Source of the DNA: Betaproteobacteria bacterium RIFCSPLOWO2_12_FULL_62_58
GTDB taxonomy: Bacteria; Pseudomonadota; Gammaproteobacteria; Burkholderiales; SG8-41
NCBI GenBank assembly: GCA_001772005.1
Contig: MERI01000068.1
Coordinates: 1-46,603 of the forward strand
Direction: 5' to 3'
DNA length: 46,603 nt
Every line of letters begins with the position of its first letter. Positions within the stretch are counted from its first letter, which is position 1. A model generated the notes under the pieces. That model did no database searches. It was given only the letters and a program-made list of their open reading frames with translations, and was not told where the DNA came from. Shown here in pieces: positions 17,207-25,866 of the stretch. The position numbers and the translations under genes were made by a program.

Positions 17207-17241
17207 ACCGTTCGATCCTTTAACAGCCGACAGTACTTATT

Positions 17242-17255
17242 ATCTGTCGACAGAT
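17242..17255. promoter_or_regulatory. Candidate GntR operator
   Basis: ATCTGTCGACAGAT is a perfect 14-bp palindrome in an AT-rich stretch directly upstream of the GntR gene, in the expected place for self-control. Looser symmetric words (CAGTACTTAT and GAACAGTATT) flank it. Binding is inferred from position and symmetry only. Confidence 0.5.
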
Positions 17256-17540
17256 TAGATGAACAGTATTCCTAAAAACACCCGCTGTCAAGCACGGCAT
17301 GCAGATGTTCCAGGCTGCGACGACGCCGCATGCGTTCATCGTGATCGGGGCCAGCGGTTCAAATGACGCATGGATGCCCCATGATGTCGGCGGCCTCGCG
17401 CACCCGCCGCTTTGGCCTCTTCTACGCGATTCTCCGCCTAGCTCCCATCCCGCGGCCTCTTGAGACTCGGGGAGTCCGCCTCAGGCGGACCGAACGTGAG
17501 GAGACGACCGATCGCAGCGTCTTTCTTCACGCAATCGGTA
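17256..17540. other. Gene-free stretch between the GntR operator and the SDR gene
   Basis: No convincing reading frame was found here. The only clear structure is GTCCGCCTCAGGCGGAC (17474-17490), an inverted repeat with a one-base centre. The rest is unremarkable and may include decayed coding sequence. Confidence 0.4.
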
Positions 17541-18293
17541 CTAGATACCCCACGTCTTGCCAAAGTCGAGACGCCCGACCGACTGCCCGGTAAAAGTTGT
17601 GACGGTCTGCTTGGCGAGCCATACCGCCGCAGGCAACAAGACCTCCGGCGACTCCAGCCCATGGTACCCCGCAGGACGTGGGACGCCGCTGCTCATTCCC
17701 GTGAGGAGGTGGTCTGGCCTCAGGGCGTTGACGGCGATCCCGTACGGTTTCCCAAACTCGGCCATGTTCAGCGTGATCCGTTCAACCGCGCCCTTGGAGC
17801 CCGCGTAGGCCAGTTCACCCGGCCGGACCCTGTACGCTGCTCCTGACGAGATGTTGATGATGTGTCCCTGCTTCCGCTCCATCATGTGCGGGAGCACGGC
17901 GCGCGACATGACCACAGGGCCGCGGACATTCACGCGGAACACCTGGTCCCACCATTTCATGTCGACCTTGAGGATGTCCTCGCGGGAGATGAGGCCCGCG
18001 TTGTTCACCAGGATGTCGATGCGGCCAAACCGCCGGACCGCCCGGTCAGCGACTCGCTTGGCGTCGGGCTCGCCGGTCACATCGGCGCGCACGGCCAACG
18101 CGGTGCCGCCCAGCTTCTCGATCTCCGCGACGGTCTCCACCAGCGACCCAGGCTCGGAGCCTGTCGCCGGCTTCAGGGTGCGGGCGGCACCAACGATGAT
18201 CGCGCCCTCTTTGGCGAAGCCGAGGGCGAGCGCTCGCCCGATGCCTCGGCTCGCTCCAGTGATGATGATGACCTTGCTGTCCAGTTGACCCAG
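17541..18293 (-). CDS. Short-chain dehydrogenase/reductase, unusual or lost start
   Basis: NAD(P)-dependent oxidoreductase of about 250 residues. From CTG at 18293 the frame gives the cofactor motif TGASRGIG (12-19), NNAG, the catalytic serine pair INISSG (149-150), and Tyr163 and Lys167 (YAGSK). Between the in-frame TAA near 18322 and the cofactor motif there is no ATG, GTG or TTG. CTG at 18293, five bases after GGAGG, is the best remaining start. The next usual start, GTG at 18140, would remove the whole nucleotide-binding motif. It may be a CTG-started gene or a decaying one. The substrate is unknown. Upstream lies a repeat-rich stretch. Confidence 0.75.
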   Translation of the reverse strand: MGQLDSKVIIITGASRGIGRALALGFAKEGAIIVGAARTLKPATGSEPGSLVETVAEIEKLGGTALAVRADVTGEPDAKRVADRAVRRFGRIDILVNNAGLISREDILKVDMKWWDQVFRVNVRGPVVMSRAVLPHMMERKQGHIINISSGAAYRVRPGELAYAGSKGAVERITLNMAEFGKPYGIAVNALRPDHLLTGMSSGVPRPAGYHGLESPEVLLPAAVWLAKQTVTTFTGQSVGRLDFGKTWGI

Positions 18294-18711
18294 GTGCCCT
18301 CCACGCGCGTCCGTCGATTAGCGGGCATTGTAGCAGCCGCCAACTCCGGTACACCAACTCACAGATTTCGGGGCGGACCTGTTCATGTTCCTGAACTTGC
18401 GAGAGATTGTGCTGGAAAGGCTATGTTTTCTTTCCTTAGACGCAGAGTTTCTCCGGTGAAATTGCCGCTCTAAGCATGGAGCACGCGCAGTCCGGGCCCC
18501 ATCTGCCGAGTGCCCCTTGACCCGTCCCCTTGACCTTGGGGCCCCTGTGAGACGCCGAGCAGCGCAGATCAGAACGGGGTTTCGGTCGAGCACTGTCGAA
18601 CCGGAGTGTCGGCGTTCGAGTGTCGGCAGAACCGTCCACGACCAAGCCTTCAGAATGGAAACGGTCCGTGAGTTGCGCAGACCGCCGGGCTGATCGAGCA
18701 GCGCAGGGGAA

Positions 18712-18758
18712 GGAAAATCGGGGACAGACCCGAACGGCAGGTCAGTCCCCGATTTTCC
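18712..18758. repeat. Hairpin with a 14-bp perfect stem
   Basis: GGAAAATCGGGGAC (18712-18725) pairs with GTCCCCGATTTTCC (18745-18758) around a 19-base loop. No T run follows on either strand, so it is not an ordinary terminator. The GGGGACAGACC word is typical of intergenic repeats in related genomes (recalled, not checked). Confidence 0.75.
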
Positions 18759-18785
18759 TCGGCGAACCGGGGATCCCCTTTCTCT

Positions 18786-18819
18786 GGTGACTCTCTTTGG
18801 GGGAGCAAAGAGAGTCACC
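18786..18819. repeat. Hairpin with a 14-bp perfect stem
   Basis: GGTGACTCTCTTTG (18786-18799) pairs with CAAAGAGAGTCACC (18806-18819) around a six-base loop. It directly abuts the first copy of the 29-bp direct repeat at 18819. Confidence 0.75.
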
Positions 18820-18998
18820 GGGCCCCGCGAGGGGACTGTATGCACCGTCTGCAATAACGCAGGTTTCTCCCACCACCCCGGCGCTACGCGCCACCCCTCC
18901 TTCACAAGGAGGGGAAAATTACCCCGGCGCTACGCGCCACCCCTCCTCCGGCAGGAGGGGAGAAGTGCGCGGGCCCCGCGAGGGGACCGTATGCACCG
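18819..18998. repeat. Nested direct repeats
   Basis: A 29-bp unit beginning CGGGCCCCGCGAGGGGAC occurs at 18819-18847 and 18970-18998 with one mismatch. Between them a 25-bp unit beginning CCCCGGCGCTACGCGCC is exactly repeated at 18876-18900 and 18922-18946. Each copy leads into a small hairpin (CCCTCCTT...AAGGAGGGG, CCCTCCT...AGGAGGGG). The units look like intergenic REP-type sequences inserted into or beside each other. Confidence 0.8.
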
Positions 18999-19065
18999 CG
19001 AAATTCCAACGACCGGCTGTTCGTCGACTGCCGGCGAAGAGATCGTAGTCCTTCGCCGACCTTCT

Positions 19066-20208
19066 TCAGCGCGCGTCGATCGGCACGTAATCGCGTGGCT
19101 CGGGACCGTTGTAGAGGGTGAGGGGGCGGAGCAGGATGTTGTTTTCGAGCTGCTCGAGCACCTGCACCGTCCAGCCCGGCACGCGGCCGACGGCGAAAAT
19201 CGGCACGAACAAGTCCTCTGGAATGCCGTTCAGGAAGTAAACGACGCCCGCGTAGAAATCCACGTTCACGTTGACGCCGTGGCGCGCGTAGGGCTTCATG
19301 GCCGCCACGACCGCCTCGAGGATCTGGTACCAGTGCGGCTGGCCCATCTCGCGCGAGAGCTTTTCCACGCCGGCGCGCATGTGGCGCGCGCGCGGGTCCT
19401 CGGCGCGATAGACGCGGTGGCCGAAGCCCATCACGGGCTCGTTGTTCGCGCGTTTGTCTTTCACGTACTGCGCGGCGCGGGACGCGTCGCCGATTTCCTG
19501 CGCCATGCGCATGACGTTTTCCGCAGCGCCGCCATGCGCCGGGCCGGCCAGCGCCGCGACCGCCGCCGTAATCGCGCCGTGAAGGTCGGCATCGGTGCCG
19601 GCGACTACGCGCGCCGCGAACGATGAAGCGTTCGAGCCGTGTTCGGCGTGCAGGAGCATGTCGATGTCCATCAACCGCGCCGCATCCGAGCTGGCCTCCC
19701 GGCCCTTGAGCATGTAGAGGAAGTTCGCCGCGTGGCCCAGGCGCGGGTTCGGCGCCACGGGATCACGCCCGTTGCGGATGTGTTCGTGCGCGGCGATAAT
19801 CATCGGCACCTGTGCGGTGAGGCGGATGCCTTTGCGCAACGTCGCCTCGGGCGACTTGTCGGCGGTCTCGGGGTCGAATGCCGCGAGAGCCGAGACGCCG
19901 GTGCGCAGCACGTCCATCGGATGCGCGCTCCTGATCGTGCGGATCACGTCGTAGACCGCCTCGGGCAGGGCGCGCGCGGCCCTCAGTTCCGCGGCGAACG
20001 CATTAAGTTGCGCGCGCGTGGGCAATTCGCCTTTCAGGAGCAGGTAGCAGGTCTCTTCGAAGGTCGAGCGCTCGGCGAGGTCATGGATCGAATAACCGCG
20101 GTAGCGAAGCTCGCCGGCGCGCCCGTCGATGTAGCAGACGCGCGAGCGGTCGAAGTACACGCCCTTCAGCCCACGGTGAATCTCGATCTTCTCGGTTGTT
20201 TCGTCCAT
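19066..20208 (-). CDS. Citrate synthase family protein (citrate or 2-methylcitrate synthase)
   Basis: 380 residues, the short bacterial type of citrate synthase. It condenses acetyl-CoA (or propionyl-CoA) with oxaloacetate. Key stretches are the catalytic His in MLLHAEHGSNAS, the second His in GFGHRVYR, the Asp in VNVDFYAG, plus AGPAHGGAAENVM and PGWTVQVLEQ. The length and HAEHGSNAS pattern also fit 2-methylcitrate synthase, and no prp genes are nearby to decide. ATG at 20208 after GAGAGGACCGCA is preferred over an upstream extension. It is the last of three minus-strand genes after the ptb-like gene and ackA, separated from ackA by a repeat fusion. Confidence 0.9.
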   Translation of the reverse strand: MDETTEKIEIHRGLKGVYFDRSRVCYIDGRAGELRYRGYSIHDLAERSTFEETCYLLLKGELPTRAQLNAFAAELRAARALPEAVYDVIRTIRSAHPMDVLRTGVSALAAFDPETADKSPEATLRKGIRLTAQVPMIIAAHEHIRNGRDPVAPNPRLGHAANFLYMLKGREASSDAARLMDIDMLLHAEHGSNASSFAARVVAGTDADLHGAITAAVAALAGPAHGGAAENVMRMAQEIGDASRAAQYVKDKRANNEPVMGFGHRVYRAEDPRARHMRAGVEKLSREMGQPHWYQILEAVVAAMKPYARHGVNVNVDFYAGVVYFLNGIPEDLFVPIFAVGRVPGWTVQVLEQLENNILLRPLTLYNGPEPRDYVPIDAR

Positions 20209-20312
20209 TGCGGTCCTCTCAGCCGGGAACAATCGCATATTCTTAACCGAAACAGCGCGCAAGGGAAGCTTCTCGACTCACCGTCACCAATCGCGTCGTT
20301 TATTCGCCCCGC

Positions 20313-20386
20313 CTAGCAGCCTGTCAGGCTTAGGCGTCCGACAGGCTGCTAGGAGTTTGTCCGACCTAAGTCCGACAAACTCCTGG
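20313..20386 (+). repeat. CTAG hairpin element lacking its core (hairpin A joined to hairpin B)
   Basis: CTAGCAGCCTGTCAGGCTTA...ACAGGCTGCTAG is followed at once by GGAGTTTGTCCGACC...CGACAAACTCCTGG. The two hairpins share one CTAG (20349-20352), and the roughly 120-base core seen in full copies is absent. On the minus strand acetate kinase reads through hairpin B and stops at the TAG within the shared CTAG. Confidence 0.85.
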
Positions 20387-21572
20387 CTCCGATGCCCAGC
20401 AGGCGGCAGGTGTGGCGCGCGATGACGATCTCCTCGTCGGTCGGCATTACACACACCGTGACGCGGCTTCCGGCGGAGCTGATCACGGCGCGGTGGCTCT
20501 CGTTGGCGACTGCGTCGAGTTCCACGCCGAGCCAGCGCGCCTGTTCGCAGATCATCGCGCGCACCGGCGCCGCGCGTTCCCCGATGCCGGCGGTGAAGAC
20601 CAGCGCGTCGAGCCCGCCCAGCGCAGCCGCCAGCGAACCCAGCTCCCGCGCCGCACGATAGGCGAAAAGCTCGACGGCTTCCCGCGCCCGGGAATCTTTG
20701 CTTGCGAGCAGCTCGCGCATGTCGCTGCTCACACCCGATACGCCCAGCAGTCCCGACCGGTGGTAGAGCAGGTCTTCGACCTCATCAGCGCCCAGGGAAT
20801 ATTCACGCATCAGGTAGAACAGAACGCCGGGATCAATGGCGCCGCTGCGGGTGCCCATCATCAGGCCGTCGAGCGCCGTCATGCCCATGGTGGTGGCAAT
20901 GCTGCGCCGCGCGCGCAGGGCACACATGCTCGCCCCGTTGCCGAGGTGCGCAACCACGACGCGGCCCTCAGCACGCGCGCCGAGGTGTTGGGGCAGCACG
21001 CCCGCGATGTATTCATAGGACAAACCGTGGAATCCGTAGCGCCGGACGCCGGCGGCGGTCATTTCCCGCGGCAGCGCAAAAGTCTGCGCCAGCGCCGGCA
21101 CGGTGCGATGGAAGGCAGTATCGAAACACGCCACCTGCGGCAGTTCCGGGCGCAGTTTCATAAGCGTTTTGATCGCGGAGAGATCGTATGGCTGGTGCAG
21201 CGGCGCCATCGGCACGAGTTTCTCGAGCCGCGCGACGATGCCGCTATCGAGGCGTGCGGGCTCAGCGAAGCGCGCCCCGCCGTGGACCACGCGGTGGCCG
21301 GCGGCGAGCACTTGTCCGCCGCCGCCGATCGAAGCGAGCCACTCGAACAGCCAGGCGAGCGCCGATTCGTGGGTGAGCGGCGTCGCGGCGTCACTCGCCG
21401 GCAGCGCGCCGGGCAGCGGTTCGCCCGAGGCGTCGAAGGCGCTGAAGGCAGCGCCAGCGCCGAGTCCGGACACGATACCGTGGAATCGCTGCACCGGCGC
21501 CGCCGTCGCTGTGAAAACGGCAAACTTGATGCTCGACGATCCGGAGTTGAGGGCGAGGATCTCGTCGCTCAC
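20349..21572 (-). CDS. ackA: Acetate kinase
   Basis: 407 residues. It interconverts acetyl phosphate plus ADP and acetate plus ATP. Hallmarks are LALNSGSSSIKF at the N-terminus, VACFDTAFH, VVAHLGNGASMCALR, TALDGLMMGTRSGAIDPG and FTAGIGERA. GTG at 21572 overlaps the preceding gene's stop as GTGA, so translation is coupled. The last dozen residues (after CRLLGIG) are encoded by hairpin B of the repeat at 20313-20386, which also gives the TAG stop; the natural C-terminus was probably replaced. With the preceding phosphotransacylase-like gene it should form an acyl-CoA/acyl-phosphate/ATP pathway. Confidence 0.95.
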   Translation of the reverse strand: MSDEILALNSGSSSIKFAVFTATAAPVQRFHGIVSGLGAGAAFSAFDASGEPLPGALPASDAATPLTHESALAWLFEWLASIGGGGQVLAAGHRVVHGGARFAEPARLDSGIVARLEKLVPMAPLHQPYDLSAIKTLMKLRPELPQVACFDTAFHRTVPALAQTFALPREMTAAGVRRYGFHGLSYEYIAGVLPQHLGARAEGRVVVAHLGNGASMCALRARRSIATTMGMTALDGLMMGTRSGAIDPGVLFYLMREYSLGADEVEDLLYHRSGLLGVSGVSSDMRELLASKDSRAREAVELFAYRAARELGSLAAALGGLDALVFTAGIGERAAPVRAMICEQARWLGVELDAVANESHRAVISSAGSRVTVCVMPTDEEIVIARHTCRLLGIGARSLSDLGRTNS

Positions 21573-22501
21573 GCGCGCAGCTCTTTGCTGAGGTGGGCGC
21601 GCAGCAGTACGGCGATCGCGCACGAGGCCATGCGGGATTCCGCCGAGTCGGCGCGGCTGGTGAGCGCGATCGGGACGCGCGCGCCAAGCACGACGCCGGC
21701 GCACCTCGCGCCGGAAAGATACTGCAGCTGCTTCACGAGCATGTTGCCGGCCTCGAGGTCCGGCACGACCAGGATATCCGGCCGGCCGGCGACATCCGAT
21801 GGAACGTCCTTGGCGCGCCGCGCCGCTTCTGAGATCGCGATATCAAAAGCGAGCGGACCGTCGAGGATACCGCCCGCGATCTGGCCGCGGTCGGCCATCT
21901 TGCAAAGCGCTGCCGCGTCGATCGTCGAGCGGATCTTCGATGTGACCGTTTCCACCGCCGAGAGGATCGCGACCCGCGGCCGCCGGATGCCGAGCGCGTG
22001 TGCGAGGTCGATCGCGTTCTGCACGATGTCGCGCTTCGCCTCGAGATCGGGATAGATGTTGATCGCGGCATCGGTGATGAGGAGCGGCCGCGGGTAGGCC
22101 GGTACGTCGAGGACAAAGACATGGCTGATGCGCCGCGCGGTGCGCAGGCCCCCGTCCGGCGCGACTACCGCCGCCATCAATTCGTCGGTGTGCAGGCTGC
22201 CTTTCATCAGGCATTCCACGCGCCGCTCGCGGGCCAGCGCGACAGCGGCCTCGGCAGCGGCATGGCTGTGCTCGGTCGCGATGAGCCGCAGGCCTTTCAG
22301 GCTCAACTTCGCATCGGCGGCGGCGCGGCGGATCTTCGCCTCGGGGCCCACCAGCACCGGGACGATGAGCTGCTTGCGCCACGCGTCAATCGCGCCGCGC
22401 AGCGATTCCGCATCGCACGGATGCACTACCGCGGTCGGCAGCGGCGGCAGCTTCCTGATGCGGGCGCGCAGCCTCTTGAAGGACTCGGCCTTTTCGGTCA
22501 C
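21569..22501 (-). CDS. Phosphate acetyl/butyryltransferase family protein
   Basis: 310 residues of the PTA/PTB fold, nearest in style to phosphate butyryltransferase-like proteins: VVHPCDAESLRGAIDAW at the N-terminus, VECLMKGSLHTDELM, LLITDAAINIYPDLEAK and LVVPDLEAGNMLVKQLQYL. It transfers an acyl group between CoA and phosphate; acetyl, propionyl or butyryl preference cannot be read from the sequence. It is translationally coupled to ackA. The distinct family branch compared with the gene at 7258 suggests the two are not simple duplicates. Confidence 0.9.
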   Translation of the reverse strand: MTEKAESFKRLRARIRKLPPLPTAVVHPCDAESLRGAIDAWRKQLIVPVLVGPEAKIRRAAADAKLSLKGLRLIATEHSHAAAEAAVALARERRVECLMKGSLHTDELMAAVVAPDGGLRTARRISHVFVLDVPAYPRPLLITDAAINIYPDLEAKRDIVQNAIDLAHALGIRRPRVAILSAVETVTSKIRSTIDAAALCKMADRGQIAGGILDGPLAFDIAISEAARRAKDVPSDVAGRPDILVVPDLEAGNMLVKQLQYLSGARCAGVVLGARVPIALTSRADSAESRMASCAIAVLLRAHLSKELRA

Positions 22502-22801
22502 GGGACGGCTCCGGTCAACGTGAAATGGTCTGAATCATAGCGCGCTTTGCCGCGGGTCTCGGTGCTGTGTATCAACGCCGCCGCGCGTCCGTGCTTACCG
22601 CGCGGGAGCAGGGGACACTGGGCGTGCCGGATCGGGATGGGACCCAAATTTTCGAATTGTGCCGGTTCTGTACGGTGTGCGCCATGCCGCTGCGACGACC
22701 AGCGGGAGCACAGGACTTGCAATCGGAAGAGTCGCCCCCATGTCCACCTAACGATCTGTAACCTTATCAGGTATAATGGTTTTTTGTCATTGGGGGTTGC
22801 C
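22502..22801. other. Divergent intergenic region upstream of fmdB
   Basis: 300 bases between two divergently read genes. No clear gene was seen here. The strongest signal is the promoter-like TATAAT at 22772-22777 close to the fmdB-like start. Confidence 0.5.
22749..22777 (+). promoter_or_regulatory. Probable promoter of the fmdB-DUF502-aspS run
   Basis: GGTATAATGG holds a consensus -10 (TATAAT, 22772-22777). At 17-base spacing the -35 region is TAACGA (22749-22754), which is weak. The start codon of the next gene follows 25 bases later, after a T run. Confidence 0.5.
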
Positions 22802-23122
22802 ATGCCGATCTATGAATATCGCTGTTCCGAATGCGGGCATCAAAACGAGTACTTGCAGCGAATGAGCGACGCGCCGCTTACCGATTGCCCGGAATGCGGC
22901 AAGCGCACTTTCGACAAGATGGTGACCGCTGCCGGATTCCAACTGAAGGGCAGCGGCTGGTATGCGACCGATTTCAAGAACAGTTCCAAACCAAAGAAAG
23001 AGCGGGACAAACGCGCTGAAAGTTCCAGGAAAGAAGAACCCAAGAACGTAGAACCCAAGAAAGAGGATCCCAAGAAAGCCGAAGCCGCCTGCGGTAGCGG
23101 TGCCTGTCCGGCCTGCAGCTAG
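22802..23122 (+). CDS. FmdB family zinc-ribbon protein
   Basis: 106 residues. The N-terminal 45 form a zinc ribbon, MPIYEYRCSECG with Cys8, Cys11, Cys29 and Cys32 (CPECGK). The second half is a lysine/proline/glutamate-rich tail (KPKKERDKR, EPKKEDPKK) with a cysteine-containing end (ACGSGACPACS). The family is a putative regulatory or RNA-associated protein without an established biochemical role. It is first in the row fmdB-DUF502-aspS, a frequent order in betaproteobacteria. ATG at 22802 follows a GGGGGTTGCC stretch. Confidence 0.92.
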   Translation: MPIYEYRCSECGHQNEYLQRMSDAPLTDCPECGKRTFDKMVTAAGFQLKGSGWYATDFKNSSKPKKERDKRAESSRKEEPKNVEPKKEDPKKAEAACGSGACPACS

Positions 23123-23318
23123 GCAAGGTGCATCCGGGCTTGTCACGCCCGTTTACGACGGGCCCGAGGTGCGTTCCCTGGCCCGTTCGGTCCGCATGGC
23201 TCTTAAGCAGCGGGGATTCATCCGTCACCCCGCTTCGTTATCATGAACGTGCCGCACCCGCCGCTGTCTATCCCGATCAAACGTTGAGAGCACGGAGCGT
23301 CGTCGCATCCGTTGAAAG

Positions 23319-24002
23319 ATGCCCAAGAAGACTTTTATCAAGCGTTATTTCATTACCGGTCTCCTGATCTGGGTGCCGCTGGTGATTACTTTGTGGGTGC
23401 TGAACCTGCTGGTGAGCACCATGGATCAGACGCTGCAGTTGCTGCCGCCCGCGTTGCGCACCGAGCAATGGCTGGGTATGCACATCCCCGGCCTGGGCGT
23501 GCTCCTCACGCTGCTCGTGGTGTTCCTCACCGGCTTGTTCGCCGCCAACATCATCGGCCAGCGGCTGGTCGGGTTCTGGGAAGGCGTGCTGGCGCGCATT
23601 CCGGTCGTGAACTCGATATATAACGGCGTGAAGCAGGTGAGCGACACGCTGTTCTCGCCTACCGGCCAGGCGTTCCGCAAGGCGCTGCTGGTGCAGTGGC
23701 CGCGGGAAGGGATGTGGACGATCGCCTTTCTCACGGGCACGCCGGGCGGAGACGTCGTCAACCACCTGTCCGGCGACTATCTGAGCATTTATGTCCCGAC
23801 GACACCCAACCCTACCGGCGGTTACTTCGTGATCGTGCCGCGCAGCGAGGTGATCGAACTCGATATGAGCGTGGATGCCGCCCTCAAGTACATCATTTCG
23901 ATGGGCGTGGTAGCGCCGAATCACAGCGGCAGGAAAATCGATCCCCGGCTCGTGAAGCAGGCGAGCGACAAGCCGCGGCAGGCGCAAGCCGTCAATCAGT
24001 AG
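23319..24002 (+). CDS. DUF502 family inner-membrane protein
   Basis: 227 residues with two strong transmembrane helices, about 12-33 (ITGLLIWVPLVITLWVLNLL) and 55-82 (GLGVLLTLLVVFLTGLFAANI), then a conserved soluble domain (ARIPVVNSIYNGVKQVSDTL, PTTPNPTGGYFVIVPRSEVI). The molecular role is unknown; in plants, relatives are the COV proteins of vascular patterning. It stands between fmdB and aspS. The 196-base gap before it contains no clear gene. Confidence 0.92.
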   Translation: MPKKTFIKRYFITGLLIWVPLVITLWVLNLLVSTMDQTLQLLPPALRTEQWLGMHIPGLGVLLTLLVVFLTGLFAANIIGQRLVGFWEGVLARIPVVNSIYNGVKQVSDTLFSPTGQAFRKALLVQWPREGMWTIAFLTGTPGGDVVNHLSGDYLSIYVPTTPNPTGGYFVIVPRSEVIELDMSVDAALKYIISMGVVAPNHSGRKIDPRLVKQASDKPRQAQAVNQ

Positions 24003-24057
24003 GGGTTGAGGTATGGCCTCAATCCTCGTTCCTGAATCCCGAATCCTGAATTGAAAT

Positions 24058-25842
24058 ATGCGTAGCGAATACTGCGGTCTGGTGAGCCGCAAGCACCTCG
24101 GCCAGACCGTGACGTTGTGCGGCTGGGTACACCGCCGCCGCGATCACGGCGGCGTCATTTTCATCGACCTGCGCGATCGCGAAGGGCTGCTGCAGGTCGT
24201 GTGCGACCCCGACACGCCGGAAACCTTCCGGACGGCGGACGCGCTGCGCAACGAGTTTGTAATCAGGGTCGCGGGCCGCGTGCGCGGCCGCCCGGAGGGC
24301 ACGGTCAACCCGAATCTGGTCAGCGGCGAAATCGAGGTGCTGGCGAAGGAAATCGAGATCCTCAACCCGTCGCTCACACCGCCGTTCCAGATGGATGACG
24401 AACGCCTGTCGGAAAACGTGCGTCTCGAATACCGCTTTCTCGACCTGCGCCGGCCGCAGATGCAGAACAACCTTCGGCTGCGCTACCGCACGGCAATGGC
24501 AGTGAGAAACTTCCTCGATCGCCACGGTTTCATCGACATCGAAACCCCGATGCTCACGCGCTCCACACCCGAGGGCGCGCGCGACTACCTGGTGCCTTCC
24601 CGCGTGTATCCGGGGCACTTCTTTGCGCTGCCGCAGTCGCCGCAGCTTTTCAAGCAATTGCTGATGATCTCGGGCTTTGACCGCTATTACCAGATCGTCA
24701 AATGCTTTCGCGACGAAGACCTGCGCGCCGACCGCCAGCCGGAGTTTACCCAGATCGATATCGAAACATCATTCCTCGACCAGCGGGAAATCACCGCGTT
24801 GATGGAAGAGTTGATCCGGCACGTGTTCAAGGAAGTGCTCGACGTTGATCTCCCGAACCCTTTCCCGCGCATGGCGTATGACGAGGCGATGGCGCGCTAC
24901 GGGTCCGACAAACCGGATCTGCGCGTGCCGCTTACGCTCACCGAGCTGACCGACGTGATGCGCGCGGTCGAGTTCAAGGTGTTCCGCGACGCGGCGCAGC
25001 TGAAAGACGGCCGCGTTGCGGCGCTGCGCGTGCCGCAGGGCGGAGACCTCACGCGCAAGGAGATCGACGACTACACCGAATTCGTCAAGATCTACGGCGC
25101 AAAGGGACTCGCCTACATCAAGGTCAACGCGCTGGAGCAAGGGGTCGCCGGGCTGCAGTCGCCGATCCTCAAGTTCCTGCCGCAAGCGGCGGTGCAGGCT
25201 ATCCTGGAGCGCAGCGGGGCGTGCGACGGCGACCTCATCTTTTTCGGCGCCGACCGGGCGAAAGTGGTCAACGAGGCGCTCGGCGCGTTGCGCGTGAAAA
25301 TCGGCCACGAGCGCGGACTGGCTGAAGCCGGCTGGCGGCCGCTGTGGGTGCTCGATTTCCCGATGTTCGAGTGGGATGGGGAGGAGAAGCGCTGGAACGC
25401 GATGCACCATCCGTTCACTTCTCCGGCCGAAGGCCATGAAAACCTGCTGGGAACCGATCCCGGCGCGGCACGGGCGATAGCGCACGACATGGTGCTGAAC
25501 GGGTCGGAGATCGGCGGCGGTTCGGTGCGGATCCACCGTCAGGACGTGCAGTCGAAGGTGTTCCGCGCGCTCAACATCGGTCCGGAAGAGGCGGAGGCGA
25601 AGTTCGGGTTCCTGCTGCAGGCGCTGCAGTACGGCGCGCCGCCGCATGGCGGCATCGCGTTCGGCCTTGACCGCATTGTAACGTTGATGGCGGGCGCGGA
25701 ATCGATCCGCGACATGATCGCGTTTCCCAAGACACAGCGCGCGCAATGCCTGCTCACCCACGCGCCGAACACGGTTGACGAGAAGCAGTTGCGCGAGTTG
25801 CATATCCGGCTGCGGCAGGTGGAGCCTGCGCAAAAAGCATAA
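24058..25842 (+). CDS. aspS: Aspartyl-tRNA synthetase
   Basis: 594 residues, the usual length of the bacterial type. An OB-fold anticodon-binding domain comes first ([20 protein letters not shown]). The class II catalytic core follows with motif 1 [20 protein letters not shown], motif 2 [20 protein letters not shown] and motif 3 [13 protein letters not shown], plus the GAD insert typical of bacterial enzymes. It charges tRNA-Asp; whether it also charges tRNA-Asn cannot be told without knowing if gatCAB is present. ATG at 24058 starts the conserved MRSEYCG. Confidence 0.97.
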   Translation: MRSEYCGLVSRKHLGQTVTLCGWVHRRRDHGGVIFIDLRDREGLLQVVCDPDTPETFRTADALRNEFVIRVAGRVRGRPEGTVNPNLVSGEIEVLAKEIEILNPSLTPPFQMDDERLSENVRLEYRFLDLRRPQMQNNLRLRYRTAMAVRNFLDRHGFIDIETPMLTRSTPEGARDYLVPSRVYPGHFFALPQSPQLFKQLLMISGFDRYYQIVKCFRDEDLRADRQPEFTQIDIETSFLDQREITALMEELIRHVFKEVLDVDLPNPFPRMAYDEAMARYGSDKPDLRVPLTLTELTDVMRAVEFKVFRDAAQLKDGRVAALRVPQGGDLTRKEIDDYTEFVKIYGAKGLAYIKVNALEQGVAGLQSPILKFLPQAAVQAILERSGACDGDLIFFGADRAKVVNEALGALRVKIGHERGLAEAGWRPLWVLDFPMFEWDGEEKRWNAMHHPFTSPAEGHENLLGTDPGAARAIAHDMVLNGSEIGGGSVRIHRQDVQSKVFRALNIGPEEAEAKFGFLLQALQYGAPPHGGIAFGLDRIVTLMAGAESIRDMIAFPKTQRAQCLLTHAPNTVDEKQLRELHIRLRQVEPAQKA

Positions 25843-25866
25843 CAGCTTAAACGCAAAGGACGCCGT

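Larger units (their letters stand above)
18294..19065. other. Repeat-rich region without a gene
   Basis: About 770 bases without a credible gene. From 18712 onward it is packed with hairpins and near-identical direct repeats, listed separately. The part from 18300 to 18700 has no recognisable feature. Its GTAGCAGCC near 18330 resembles the start of hairpin A, but the partner arm is absent. Confidence 0.6.

Noticed and set aside
18325-18345. TAGCAGCC near the SDR upstream region as a ninth copy of hairpin A
   Set aside because: Only eight bases match and no complementary arm follows, so chance is likely.
18712-18819. The two strong hairpins as terminators of neighbouring genes
   Set aside because: Neither has a T run on either strand, and they lie several hundred bases from the nearest gene ends in the right orientation.
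18819-18998. CRISPR-like array from the direct repeats
   Set aside because: There are only two copies of each unit, they are nested rather than regularly spaced, and no cas gene is nearby.
24769-25833. Minus-strand open frame opposite aspS
   Set aside because: The AspRS motifs 1-3 lie on the plus strand. The opposing product has no family features.
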